Source of the DNA: Syntrophobacterales bacterium
GTDB taxonomy: Bacteria; Desulfobacterota; Syntrophorhabdia; Syntrophorhabdales; WCHB1-27
Direction of reading: 5' to 3'
NCBI GenBank assembly: GCA_017881765.1
Contig: JADGQN010000013.1
Location: forward strand, 1 to 25,235
DNA length: 25,235 bases
This document shows, piece by piece, positions 15,612-23,287 of the stretch (position 1 is its first letter; each line of letters begins with the position of its first letter). A model generated the notes under the pieces. The model did no database searches, had not been told where the DNA came from, and saw only the letters and a program-made list of their open reading frames with translations. A program made the translations under genes and the position numbers.

Positions 15612-16973
15612 CTATGCCGATCCCGCCCCACCTTGGTACCGGATCATCATCATAGTGATGTCGTCAGATTGCTCGGCGCCGTCGCAAAAGGCGCTGACAC
15701 GGGCCATCATTCCCGAGATGGCCTCCTTGACCGGCTCCCTGTGCAGGGCAGAGAGACCCTCTTCGAGCCGGCTGGTCGAGAAGAAGCCTGTCGATTTGTC
15801 CATCGCCTCTGAAACACCGTCGGTATAGAGGAAGATGCCGTCTCCGGGTCGGAGTTGCAGTTCCTCACGACGATAGGTGATGCCGCCGAGGGCGCCCACT
15901 ATGGGGTCAGGCTCTGTGCTCAACGCAGCTACGGTTCCGCCGGGTGCAATGACATAGGGAGGGTTGTGACCCCCATTCGCGTAAACCACTTCCCCCGTGC
16001 GGGTATTGAGGATGGCACAGAAAACCGTGACGAACATGGCCGAGCCATTGTCCTGACTCAGTTCGCCATTGACTCCTCCCAATATCTGATCCGGGGGCGC
16101 GCCATTGAGTGCCCTCGCTTTGATCAGCGTCTTGGTGACGGCCATAAAAAGTGAGGCAGGAACGCCCTTGCCGCTCACGTCGCCGATAACGAAGCATAAC
16201 CTGTCCTCATCCACGAAGAAGAAATCGTAGAAGTCCCCGCCAACCTCCCTGGCCGGTTTAATAACGGCGTGGAGGTCAAACTCGGTTCTCTTAGGAAAGG
16301 GTGGAAAGATCTTGGGAAGGATTCCCATCTGGATTTCCCGCGCGGCCTTCAGTTCGCCCTCGATCACGTGCTTGGCCGATTCGACGGCCTTTTCCTGTCT
16401 GAGGTTCTGGATCATAAAGGCAAAGAGGCCGATCCCTATGGCATTGGCCGCGATCATGGGCATAATGATTTTCCCGACCAGAAGGAGCGCCTGGTCAAAA
16501 GGACGGGAGACCAGGAGGGTCAGCCCCATATGAAGCAATTCGATGCCCGCCATGAAGAGGACAGCTGTCCTCACTCCGGGAAAATCCCCTTTTCTCATCC
16601 GCTGGAACAAACCGGCAAGAAGGCCGGCCAACAGTGTGGCAATGGAGCAGGCGGCAGCGGTGAAGCCACCCTGGAAATAGCGATGGGCAGCTCCCACCAG
16701 ACCCGCGAGGAGACCCGTCCATGGGCCACCTATAAGACCGGCAATGACGGGACCCAGGTCGCGGATGTTTGCGGTGGCGCCCATCACCGTCACCCCGCCG
16801 ATAGTGCCGTAAATGGAGAACAGACCGAAGAGGAGTATGATGCCGGCCCTGTGGCGCACCGTCATCCTGTTCTCGATGACAGCCCCGTACAACCGGCTTC
16901 TGGTGAGGATATAGGCGACAACGACCACAACGGACATTGTCTCGAGGAGGTCTACCAGTGTACCAAGAAGCAT
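15612..16973 (-). CDS. Membrane-anchored PP2C (SpoIIE/RsbU-type) phosphatase with 5TM sensor
   Basis: Residues 1-190 form a multi-helix membrane region of the 5TM-5TMR_LYT type (ANIRDLGPVIAGLIGGPWTGLLAGLVGAA). A linker helix with AAREIQMGILP leads into a PPM/SpoIIE catalytic domain from about 230 to the end. Metal-binding acidic residues are in place: GGDFYDFF (Asp247), IGDVSGKGVPASLF (Asp265), YTDGVSEA and SDDITMMMI. Such enzymes dephosphorylate a STAS antagonist in response to an input signal. It is the last gene of the operon STAS, kinase, phosphatase, which completes the partner switch. The ribosome site is weak (GGAAG). Confidence 0.93.
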   Translation of the reverse strand: MLLGTLVDLLETMSVVVVVAYILTRSRLYGAVIENRMTVRHRAGIILLFGLFSIYGTIGGVTVMGATANIRDLGPVIAGLIGGPWTGLLAGLVGAAHRYFQGGFTAAACSIATLLAGLLAGLFQRMRKGDFPGVRTAVLFMAGIELLHMGLTLLVSRPFDQALLLVGKIIMPMIAANAIGIGLFAFMIQNLRQEKAVESAKHVIEGELKAAREIQMGILPKIFPPFPKRTEFDLHAVIKPAREVGGDFYDFFFVDEDRLCFVIGDVSGKGVPASLFMAVTKTLIKARALNGAPPDQILGGVNGELSQDNGSAMFVTVFCAILNTRTGEVVYANGGHNPPYVIAPGGTVAALSTEPDPIVGALGGITYRREELQLRPGDGIFLYTDGVSEAMDKSTGFFSTSRLEEGLSALHREPVKEAISGMMARVSAFCDGAEQSDDITMMMIRYQGGAGSA

Positions 16974-17010
16974 CGTTTCTTCCGCCGTCTGTTTTCGGAA
17001 TCAGGGAGCA

Positions 17011-17430
17011 TCAGGAATTGAGCGATATTCTCAGTTCCAGAACGTTCTTTTCTCCCTCTCGCCGGTATACTGCCCCATCTATGAGCCTCTTTATGAAAAG
17101 AAGTCCCAGGCCCCCCACCTTTCGGTCTGAAAGATCAGTTGTCAGATCCGGAGGAGGAACGGACGTGACGTCAAAAGCCTTGCCGCTATCGATGATCTCA
17201 ACCACAAACCACTCCCGGTTGTCTGAGCGGCAGACCACTTCAATGTCGCCTGCCTTCCCTTCATAGGCGTAGTTCATAATGTTGACCAGGGCCTCTTCCA
17301 GAGCCAGCTCGACATTGAAAACCTTCTTCGGCGCAACCCTCCCCGATTCGGCCGCCCCGGTCACTGTCGCAATGAACGCGGGCAGATGCTCCAGTTTGGC
17401 CGGCAGAATCAATGACGCGATGCGCTTCAT
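17011..17430 (-). CDS. RsbW-like serine kinase / anti-sigma-type ATPase
   Basis: The 139-residue cytoplasmic GHKL (HATPase_c_2) protein has an intact N box (LALEEALVNIMNYAY, Glu46 and Asn50), G1 box (EIIDSGKAFDV, Asp81-x-Gly83) and G2 box (GGLGLLFIKRL, 107-111). Members bind and phosphorylate a STAS antagonist and sequester a sigma factor or other partner. It starts two bases after the STAS gene and ends 37 bases before the PP2C gene on the same strand. No sigma factor is encoded in the window, so the final target is unknown. Confidence 0.93.
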   Translation of the reverse strand: MKRIASLILPAKLEHLPAFIATVTGAAESGRVAPKKVFNVELALEEALVNIMNYAYEGKAGDIEVVCRSDNREWFVVEIIDSGKAFDVTSVPPPDLTTDLSDRKVGGLGLLFIKRLIDGAVYRREGEKNVLELRISLNS

Positions 17431-17432
17431 CC

Positions 17433-17771
17433 CTACTTTCCGAGCTGCCCGAGGGCAACATCGACAGAAGCATACACTTTGAACAGGGCATAGAAACCGG
17501 AGATCTTGAAGACCTCAGTGACGTGCCCCTCCAGATTGGCGAAGACCATATCCCCCTGCTCCGCTTTCAGCCTCTTCGCCGTGGCCAGAAGGCTCCTCAA
17601 CCCTGCGCTGCTTATGTAATCGAGGCCTGCCAGATCAACCACAAGCCTCCTCTCTCCTCCATCGATCAGTCCAGTCAGTTTACCGTCGATTTCGGGCGTC
17701 GTGACGGCATCCATCCTTCCCTTGACCGACACGATCGTTACGCCGTTATTCCTCTTTGAATCAAACTGCAT
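17433..17771 (-). CDS. STAS-domain anti-sigma factor antagonist (RsbV/SpoIIAA-like)
   Basis: This is a 112-residue single STAS domain. The expected phosphorylation site is in LDYISSAGLRSLL (Ser54/Ser55). In the partner switch, the unphosphorylated form binds the RsbW-like kinase and releases that kinase's target; the PP2C enzyme resets it. The start is ATG 17771, preceded by GGAGGGAGG at a normal distance; an in-frame GTG two codons upstream is less likely. It is the first gene of the three-gene operon. Confidence 0.92.
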   Translation of the reverse strand: MQFDSKRNNGVTIVSVKGRMDAVTTPEIDGKLTGLIDGGERRLVVDLAGLDYISSAGLRSLLATAKRLKAEQGDMVFANLEGHVTEVFKISGFYALFKVYASVDVALGQLGK

Positions 17772-17960
17772 GGGCACCTCCCTCCCTCCGTCGGCGTATC
17801 AGGGGCTTGACGTCGGTCCGGTTATGAAAAATGGACGACTCCGCATCGCCGATCATGTACCTTCTCCGCGTTCACGATGGACCGCATATCTTGTTATCGG
17901 AAGCGCTGCCTGGCCCTTAAGAAAGAGACAGTTGGCCCTTCCGTGGGGCTGGTCCGTTTG

Positions 17961-18851
17961 CTATACCGGAATTACGAGAACCTCGCCGCATTGCAATGAA
18001 GTTCTTATCTCCTCCTGCAAAGATCGAATAGTCTTCATGACCGTCGCATACTGGCTCTCAGGGGCGAACTCCAGGAAAACCTCCACATAAACATTCCCCC
18101 CGGCATTGCGCGTTCTGATGTCGTGGATCTGCTCATACTGCTCAAAATGACGGGTCAGGGCCCTGATGATCAGCAGCTGCGATTGCTCTTCAATAGCGCA
18201 GTCCAGCAGGTCGTGCACGGAGAATTTGAACATTTTTGATGCGCCGGCAAGAAGCGTACACGCAATGGCGATCGCAGCGACAGGATCAGCATAGGAGGCC
18301 CAGATATGGTCCCGAAAAAGGTAGGAAACTCCCAACGAGCTAAACATCAGTACATTGGCTGTGGCTTTTATGGTGAAGACACGGCGCTGGGCTGAGATAA
18401 GGGCTGTCCTTCCAATTCGCTCAAGCACAAGGCTCTTCAGCACAAGGGATATGTTGATGCCGCCGAAGATCAGGTGCAAAGCAATACCGACGAGCACGCC
18501 TACCCCCTTAACGGGCACCGGGTTTTGAAGACGCATGACGGCGGCCGCCATGATGCAGATAAGGGAAATTGCCATCAGGGTGGCCATGCCCATGCTCGCA
18601 AGACTCTCAAGCCGACCGAAGCCGTAGTTGTAAAAGTCTGTTTTTCCAGCCTCGGCTTTTTTCAACCCCCACCATGCGGTTACTATAGCCAGGAAATCGA
18701 GAAGTGTTGCGATCCAGTCGGCCCAAAGCGCAATCGAGTTGGCCGTCAAAGCAATAAAAAGGGCCAGCCCAACCGCCGCACCTCCTGACACAAGGCCTGT
18801 CGCTGCTACCGATGATCTTTTTGCAGTCGACTTTTTGTTGTTACCGTCCAT
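17961..18851 (-). CDS. Cation diffusion facilitator (CDF) family protein with altered metal site
   Basis: The 296-residue protein has six predicted membrane helices and a C-terminal cytoplasmic domain (HDIRTRNAGGNVYVEVFLEF) like YiiP/ZitB exporters. The loop YNYGFGRLESLASM is the family's conserved GHGKxES equivalent. However, in helix 2 the first metal ligand is Ala48 (ADWIATLLD, with Asp52 kept) and in helix 5 the HxxxD pair reads Asn166-x3-Phe170. The usual transport site is therefore largely missing. Start: ATG 18851 with GAGG eight bases upstream; a GTG at 18890 would add 13 residues. Confidence 0.85.
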   Translation of the reverse strand: MDGNNKKSTAKRSSVAATGLVSGGAAVGLALFIALTANSIALWADWIATLLDFLAIVTAWWGLKKAEAGKTDFYNYGFGRLESLASMGMATLMAISLICIMAAAVMRLQNPVPVKGVGVLVGIALHLIFGGINISLVLKSLVLERIGRTALISAQRRVFTIKATANVLMFSSLGVSYLFRDHIWASYADPVAAIAIACTLLAGASKMFKFSVHDLLDCAIEEQSQLLIIRALTRHFEQYEQIHDIRTRNAGGNVYVEVFLEFAPESQYATVMKTIRSLQEEIRTSLQCGEVLVIPV

Positions 18852-18909
18852 TGTGTGAGCCTCAGCCTCCTTAATGATGGCACTATTCACTCATTTATTT
18901 TTCAACATA

Positions 18910-18989
18910 CGATAAGGTTATCGGATTCAATATGCCGTCATGTAAACGAAGGCTGAATAATTGCGTTCAGGGCAAGCGCATTTTACATG
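18910..18989. promoter_or_regulatory. Palindromes in the divergent region between the CDF gene and the NCS2 permease
   Basis: CGATAA-GG-TTATCG (18910-18923) is a perfect six-base-arm palindrome, typical of a dimeric regulator site, about 59 bases upstream of the CDF start. CATGTAAA (18939-18946) and TTTACATG (18982-18989) are perfect eight-base arms 35 bases apart. They could control both divergent genes. No regulator gene is adjacent. Confidence 0.35.
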
Positions 18990-19066
18990 CAGTCGGCTTT
19001 GAGATTAAGAGAAGCAGGGTTCTTGACGATAAGACAGAAAGCTCCAACAGCACGACAGGAGTGTGA

Positions 19067-19129
19067 ATGAAAGAAGGAGATGAGACCCGTCTTCGGTTGA
19101 TTGTAACTTCAAAAAAAATAAGCTCATGA
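19067..19129 (+). CDS. 20-codon leader ORF, probably coupled to the NCS2 permease
   Basis: ATG 19067 is preceded by AGGAG with a five-base gap and by an in-frame stop. The peptide starts MKEGDETRLRL and ends KKISS. Its TGA (19127-19129) overlaps the permease ATG (19126-19128) as ATGA. The permease start itself has no Shine-Dalgarno, so reinitiation from this leader is a plausible way to translate it. The ORF contains a run of eight A (19111-19118). The peptide has no recognised function and there is no direct evidence of expression. Confidence 0.4.
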   Translation: MKEGDETRLRLIVTSKKISS

Positions 19130-20853
19130 GCACTAATACAGGTTCGGATAAGCTGCTCTATGCAGTCGACGAGAGGCCGCCCCTCTGGCTGGCCTTTGTC
19201 CTGGGGTTCCAGCATGTCCTCGTGATTTACGGTGAGATAGTCATTTTTCCGCTGGTGGTTGGGCGTCTCGCCAATGCGCCACATCAGCAGGTTCAGTTCG
19301 CCTGTTTCGCCGCCGCGATCGCGGCCGGTATCTGTACCGTGCTGCAGGCGCTTCGTTTTGGAAAATACGGCTCGGGGTTCGTCATCTTCATGGGAAGCTC
19401 GACGGCGTACCTGTCGTGCAGCGTAGAAGCCGTCAAATTGGGGGGATTTCCTCTTCTTGCGGCAATTTCAATTCTTGTCGCCCCCCTCGAAGCCGTTCTT
19501 TCCTTCTTTATCAGATTTCTGCGTCATATTGTCACTCCAGCGGTGGGAGGAATTGTGCTCCTGCTCATTGTTGTGAGCCTTCTGCCTTTGAGTATCAAGG
19601 AATGGGTCGGCCACCCCGGAGCGCACTATGCGTCTTGGCAGAACCTTGCAGCCGGGCTCGCTACCCTGGTGGTCGTGCTGGGGCTGGCACTTTTCGGAAA
19701 CAAGCAGTTGAGAGTCTGGTGCCCCATCATCGGCATGGCCTTCGGCTTTGCCACATCATGGATCTTGGGCCTTACCCATTTTGAGTCATTACACGCCGCT
19801 CCCTGGTTTGGGCTCCCCTCGGGCAAATGGCCCGGATTGAACTTCAATTTCGGGTTCGAGCATTTGCCCGTGATTGCGGCAATGGCGGTAGTTACCGTTA
19901 TCAACGGTGTCCAGGCAATGGGCAACAGCATGGCCGTCCAGCAGGCATCCGTCAATAATTTCAGGAAGGTGGACTACGACCGCATACAAGGGTGTCTCTA
20001 CGTCGACTCTCTCGGCAATGTGGTGAGCGGGTTGTTGGGGTCGGTGCCGAACGAGACATACCTTGAGAACGTTTCGCTCCTCAACGTTACGGGCGTTGCT
20101 TCGCGACTGGTTGGTATCTGTGGGGGCATTCTGATGTGTGCGCTCGCGTTTAGCCCGAAGATAAGCGGCCTCCTGATCGAAATGCCTCAGCCGGTTTTCG
20201 GCGGCTTTATGATGGGCCTTGCGGCCATGATGTTTCCCGCGGGGTTGAGCCTCATCGCCACCACGGCTCTCAATCACGAAAGCGGCCTCCTCATTGGCAT
20301 CTCCCTTTGTATAGGCATGGCGGCTCAGTCAGGCTACTTCTTTCCAAGCACTATGCCGACCGCCCTGGCGATTTTCACGAACAGCGCCGTCGCGGCAGGT
20401 GGACTTACGGCTATTGTGCTCAGCAGCCTTCTGTCGATTGTCAACCGACCGAAGCTCTCCTTTAAAATTGACGCTACTATTGATCGGCTGGACGACCTGG
20501 TCAGGTTTCTCGAAAACAGCGCCGGGCGACTGAAACTGACGCCCGATGCCATGCACCACCTTCATCTGGCCTGTGAAGAAGTGTTTGTTCACGTCGCAGA
20601 CACGTTCAGCAGGGAAGGAGTAGAGGAACAGATGACCTTCAAAATGCTCAAGCAGGAGAATACTCTATTCGTGGAAATCATTTGTTCGAATAAGGTGACG
20701 GACGTGGATCAAACAGCGGTTGGACCCGCGTACCAGGAGATTTCTGAAGAGGCTCTCGGTCTTGTAATTCTCCGACAAATAACATCCGATCTGAAGCACG
20801 TCCGCATATCCGGAACCACGTACATTTCCTTTAAGATACTTGAGAAACTCTAG
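19126..20853 (+). CDS. NCS2-family permease fused to a degenerate RsbW-like GHKL ATPase domain
   Basis: This is a 575-residue protein. Residues 1 to about 440 form a nucleobase:cation symporter-2 type permease (uracil/xanthine/ascorbate family): FVLGFQHVLVIYGEIVIFPLVV at the start, NGVQAMGNSMAVQQASVNN, and the NCS2 block GLLGSVPNETYLENVSLLNV followed by TGVASR. From about 446 on is a cytoplasmic domain that aligns along its length with the RsbW-like kinase at 17011-17430: LACEEVFVHV (484-490) for the N box, LFVEIICSNKVTDV for the G1 region, ALGLVILRQI (543-552) for G2. Asn is replaced by His489, DxG by Cys520-Ser-Asn522, and the first Gly of GLGL by Ala543. ATP hydrolysis is therefore doubtful. 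The solute is unknown. Confidence 0.9.
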   Translation: MSTNTGSDKLLYAVDERPPLWLAFVLGFQHVLVIYGEIVIFPLVVGRLANAPHQQVQFACFAAAIAAGICTVLQALRFGKYGSGFVIFMGSSTAYLSCSVEAVKLGGFPLLAAISILVAPLEAVLSFFIRFLRHIVTPAVGGIVLLLIVVSLLPLSIKEWVGHPGAHYASWQNLAAGLATLVVVLGLALFGNKQLRVWCPIIGMAFGFATSWILGLTHFESLHAAPWFGLPSGKWPGLNFNFGFEHLPVIAAMAVVTVINGVQAMGNSMAVQQASVNNFRKVDYDRIQGCLYVDSLGNVVSGLLGSVPNETYLENVSLLNVTGVASRLVGICGGILMCALAFSPKISGLLIEMPQPVFGGFMMGLAAMMFPAGLSLIATTALNHESGLLIGISLCIGMAAQSGYFFPSTMPTALAIFTNSAVAAGGLTAIVLSSLLSIVNRPKLSFKIDATIDRLDDLVRFLENSAGRLKLTPDAMHHLHLACEEVFVHVADTFSREGVEEQMTFKMLKQENTLFVEIICSNKVTDVDQTAVGPAYQEISEEALGLVILRQITSDLKHVRISGTTYISFKILEKL

Positions 20854-20923
20854 CCCTGGCGCCAAACAAGGGGGGAGGTACCTTCGGCGGAGGTGCGATG
20901 GCGGAGTAAACGGCACAATATCT

Positions 20924-21520
20924 ATGCTTAAGCCGCTCAAATATATATTTCTATTTGTACTTATAGTAACCCATGTCGCCTCTGCCGAACCGATATTAAC
21001 GGCGAACAGCGAGACGGTCTCTGCCGGCGAGAAATCGCCCCCGCCGCCATTGGTTGATGCATTGTTGTCATCTGTTGACGAACACGACTCCGCCTTGTTT
21101 TCTGGATGCCTCAATGAGTTGAATATTGAGAAGTCGCGGCGCCACATATTATTTAAAGTCGTTACTCTGCCAAGATTAACGCAATCTGAAGTTGTGTATT
21201 TCGTTCGCCCGGCGCTAAAACCCTATTGCCTTACGTTCTATGGAGCGCATGTGTTTCGATACTGGTTAGTTGTCGAAAATAGAGTCGCCTCCAAAAAGAC
21301 GTACCGCATCCTTTATGCAGGCATTGGAGACTATTTCGAAGTTCTTCCATCAAAACATATGGGATATTTTGACATTATCGAAACAAACTGCACAGCTGTG
21401 GGCTGCACAAGCGTCAGAATGCACTACAACGGTCGTGAGTATATGCCCTTTAGTTGCAGTGACGTGACCTCTAATGAAGAAGGCCGTGAAGTCGTAAATA
21501 AAGTCCCATGTTTACACTAA
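20924..21520 (+). CDS. Exported hypothetical protein, Cys-containing
   Basis: The 198-residue precursor starts with a signal peptide (MLKPLKYIFLFVLIVTHVAS, cut near ASA-EP). The mature part has six cysteines, including TNCTAVGC, compatible with disulfides in the periplasm. I do not recognise a family. Codon use is visibly more AT-rich than in its neighbours, which suggests a later arrival. A longer frame opens at 20840, but the signal peptide favours ATG 20924 even though its ribosome site is weak. Confidence 0.65.
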   Translation: MLKPLKYIFLFVLIVTHVASAEPILTANSETVSAGEKSPPPPLVDALLSSVDEHDSALFSGCLNELNIEKSRRHILFKVVTLPRLTQSEVVYFVRPALKPYCLTFYGAHVFRYWLVVENRVASKKTYRILYAGIGDYFEVLPSKHMGYFDIIETNCTAVGCTSVRMHYNGREYMPFSCSDVTSNEEGREVVNKVPCLH

Positions 21521-21610
21521 GAAGATGGTGTCATTTCTTCGTCAAAGCGCAGCAAGGCTAAGGGAAAATAGTCCAACCAATAAATACGTCCTACTCAGTG
21601 GAGACGTCCT

Positions 21611-21758
21611 TCAATTGTGCAATAACTCTTCCAACCGAAGCCTCTTCTCATCGGCAATATGCTTCCCCGTGCAACGGCATAGCTGATCGCGGAGGGCGTC
21701 ATACCGAGGACCCGCGCCAGATACGCGGTGGTCACAGGTTGCGGGAGCTATCGCACAC
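21611..21758 (-). pseudogene. C-terminal fragment of a transposase-type HTH protein (RAYT-like)
   Basis: The minus strand encodes VTTAYLARVLGMTPSAISYA then VARG in one frame and, after a frameshift, KHIADEKRLRLEELLHN and a stop. Joined, this is the C-terminal helix-turn-helix tail found on many REP-associated tyrosine (Y1) transposases. The N-terminal catalytic part is absent and an in-frame stop lies just upstream. The rest of 21521-21781 shows no gene. Confidence 0.5.
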
Positions 21759-21781
21759 GCGCATCTATCTTCTCCGATTGC

Positions 21782-23092
21782 TTATTCTTTCACGAATGTT
21801 GCCTGGATGACGTGGTCGGCTACGATGCTCTTGAACCTGTACGAGTTGACTACCCCGACCGAGGCTCTATCAATAAGCACATCGGAAACTCGGTAGCCCG
21901 GCAGAGGGAACATCCGGAATGTCAGTTCATCTCCATACACCGCTCTTACGGGACCTGGAGGGTAGATGGTGCCATTGGATGACGGGGATACAGAAATTGT
22001 AAAAGTTCTTAATGAAAAAAATGCGGTGACTGAAGTAGCTGAGATTACCTTAATTGAACAGGTCTGCGCTGTTCCTGAACAGGCCCCGGACCATCCCGAA
22101 AATGCCGAGTGGGCGCTGGGCAGTGCCTTGAGAATGACTGACGTCCCTTTCCGGAAAAGAATTCCCGCGGGATTGGTAGTCACTGTCCCCCGCCCGTTAC
22201 CCGTTTTCCTGACCGTTAACGTGTATTCAACGGACTCCGGGTTACCTCCTTGAGTTATGGAAAACACCTGTCCTTCCACGGTAATTTGAGCGGTTCGGGA
22301 TTCCGCGCTAGGGTTTGCGGACAGAGAGAACCTGATTGTGTTGTTGTCAGACCCCTTATTCATCGAGTCAATGAAGACCCAAGCAGCATTGGTGGATGCT
22401 ATCCACTGACAGTTGTTCTGGGTCGAAACAGATATGGTACCCGATTCTCCGCTCGAAGAAAATGATTGGCTGCCCGGTGATATCGAATAGGTGCAGCTGG
22501 GTGATGGCTTTTCCGAGACCTCTTCAGAGGGAGGAGTTACGTCGGCACCGCGACCAGGCACCGCTGAGGCGCTCTGTTGCTCGTGCTCTTTTTGATAAGG
22601 TTGCTCACGGACGACTCTGGTGTCGACAGACACCACATTACTGTTGAACCTGGGACTAAAACAGACTTCGTTATAGATCATTTCAGCAAGGGTATCAGGC
22701 TCCACCTTCATTGCTGGGTCTTTGGGTTCTTGCGATCTGACCAGTGAGTAACGGTCCGAGCCATCAACATGATGACGTTTATACTCATTGAGCAGCACCA
22801 GCTTCCGGACCTTGCTGTGGCAATCCACCACATTTTTTGCCGTAATAGTTTTCCCATCTTTCTGCCAGACCACCTTTTCCAAAAACTCACGGGAGGCAAG
22901 GGAGCCCCTCACCAGCCCACCCATAAGATAAACCTCGATCCTTCCGCTCTCCGGGCTTTCCACCGCCCCGACAAGATCCCACCCGGCTGCACTTGAGATC
23001 TGCGCACCGACAAAACCCGGGATGGAAATGAGTGTCAGGGTTGCAACAGCAGTCAGCAGGGATGCGTAACATCTATGCATGGGGAATTTCAT
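21782..23092 (-). CDS. Exported multi-domain protein: adhesin-E-like domain, BACON domain, bacterial repeat region
   Basis: The 436-residue precursor has a signal peptide (residues 1-30, cut at VGA). Residues 35-150 resemble the surface-adhesin protein E type domain (WDLVGAVESPESGRIEVYL, then a C..C pair at 91 and 144). A Ser/Pro/Glu-rich linker leads to a BACON-type Ig domain at about 200-283 (CTYSISPGSQSFSSSGESGT, NNCQWIASTNAAWV, AQITVEGQVFSITQGG). From 288 a bacterial repeat region follows (GNGRGTVTTNPAG, FSGWSGACSGTAQTC) and a related C-terminal unit (SNGTIYPPGPV). It is likely outer-surface or periplasmic, perhaps binding carbohydrate or protein. GAGG lies seven bases before the ATG. Confidence 0.85.
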   Translation of the reverse strand: MKFPMHRCYASLLTAVATLTLISIPGFVGAQISSAAGWDLVGAVESPESGRIEVYLMGGLVRGSLASREFLEKVVWQKDGKTITAKNVVDCHSKVRKLVLLNEYKRHHVDGSDRYSLVRSQEPKDPAMKVEPDTLAEMIYNEVCFSPRFNSNVVSVDTRVVREQPYQKEHEQQSASAVPGRGADVTPPSEEVSEKPSPSCTYSISPGSQSFSSSGESGTISVSTQNNCQWIASTNAAWVFIDSMNKGSDNNTIRFSLSANPSAESRTAQITVEGQVFSITQGGNPESVEYTLTVRKTGNGRGTVTTNPAGILFRKGTSVILKALPSAHSAFSGWSGACSGTAQTCSIKVISATSVTAFFSLRTFTISVSPSSNGTIYPPGPVRAVYGDELTFRMFPLPGYRVSDVLIDRASVGVVNSYRFKSIVADHVIQATFVKE

Positions 23093-23140
23093 ACCTGCGC
23101 CTCTCCACAGAGCCTTTCATCACCCCATGCCTGTATCCCT

Positions 23141-23155
23141 GATCGATTTTCGATC
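23141..23155. promoter_or_regulatory. Short palindrome upstream of the exported multi-domain protein
   Basis: GATCGA and TCGATC form perfect six-base arms around TTT about 50 bases upstream of the start at 23092. It could be an operator or a small hairpin. The remainder of 23093-23664 contains only the two repeats noted separately and no supported gene. Confidence 0.25.
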
Positions 23156-23287
23156 CCGGCTCCGGATGAGCTGCATATGCCCGATCAGTATGTTGATCAT
23201 TCCCTCCTCTGCGCGGCACGCTGCCGTCTAAAGAGTTATCGGTAATAGCCCGGCAGAGTAAAGCAGAACCCGAAAGGTAAGTGCGGG

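Noticed and set aside
16269..17021. A 250-codon plus-strand frame across the PP2C gene
   Set aside because: It is antisense to an unambiguous SpoIIE-type phosphatase; the peptide is Gly/His/Asp-rich low-quality sequence.
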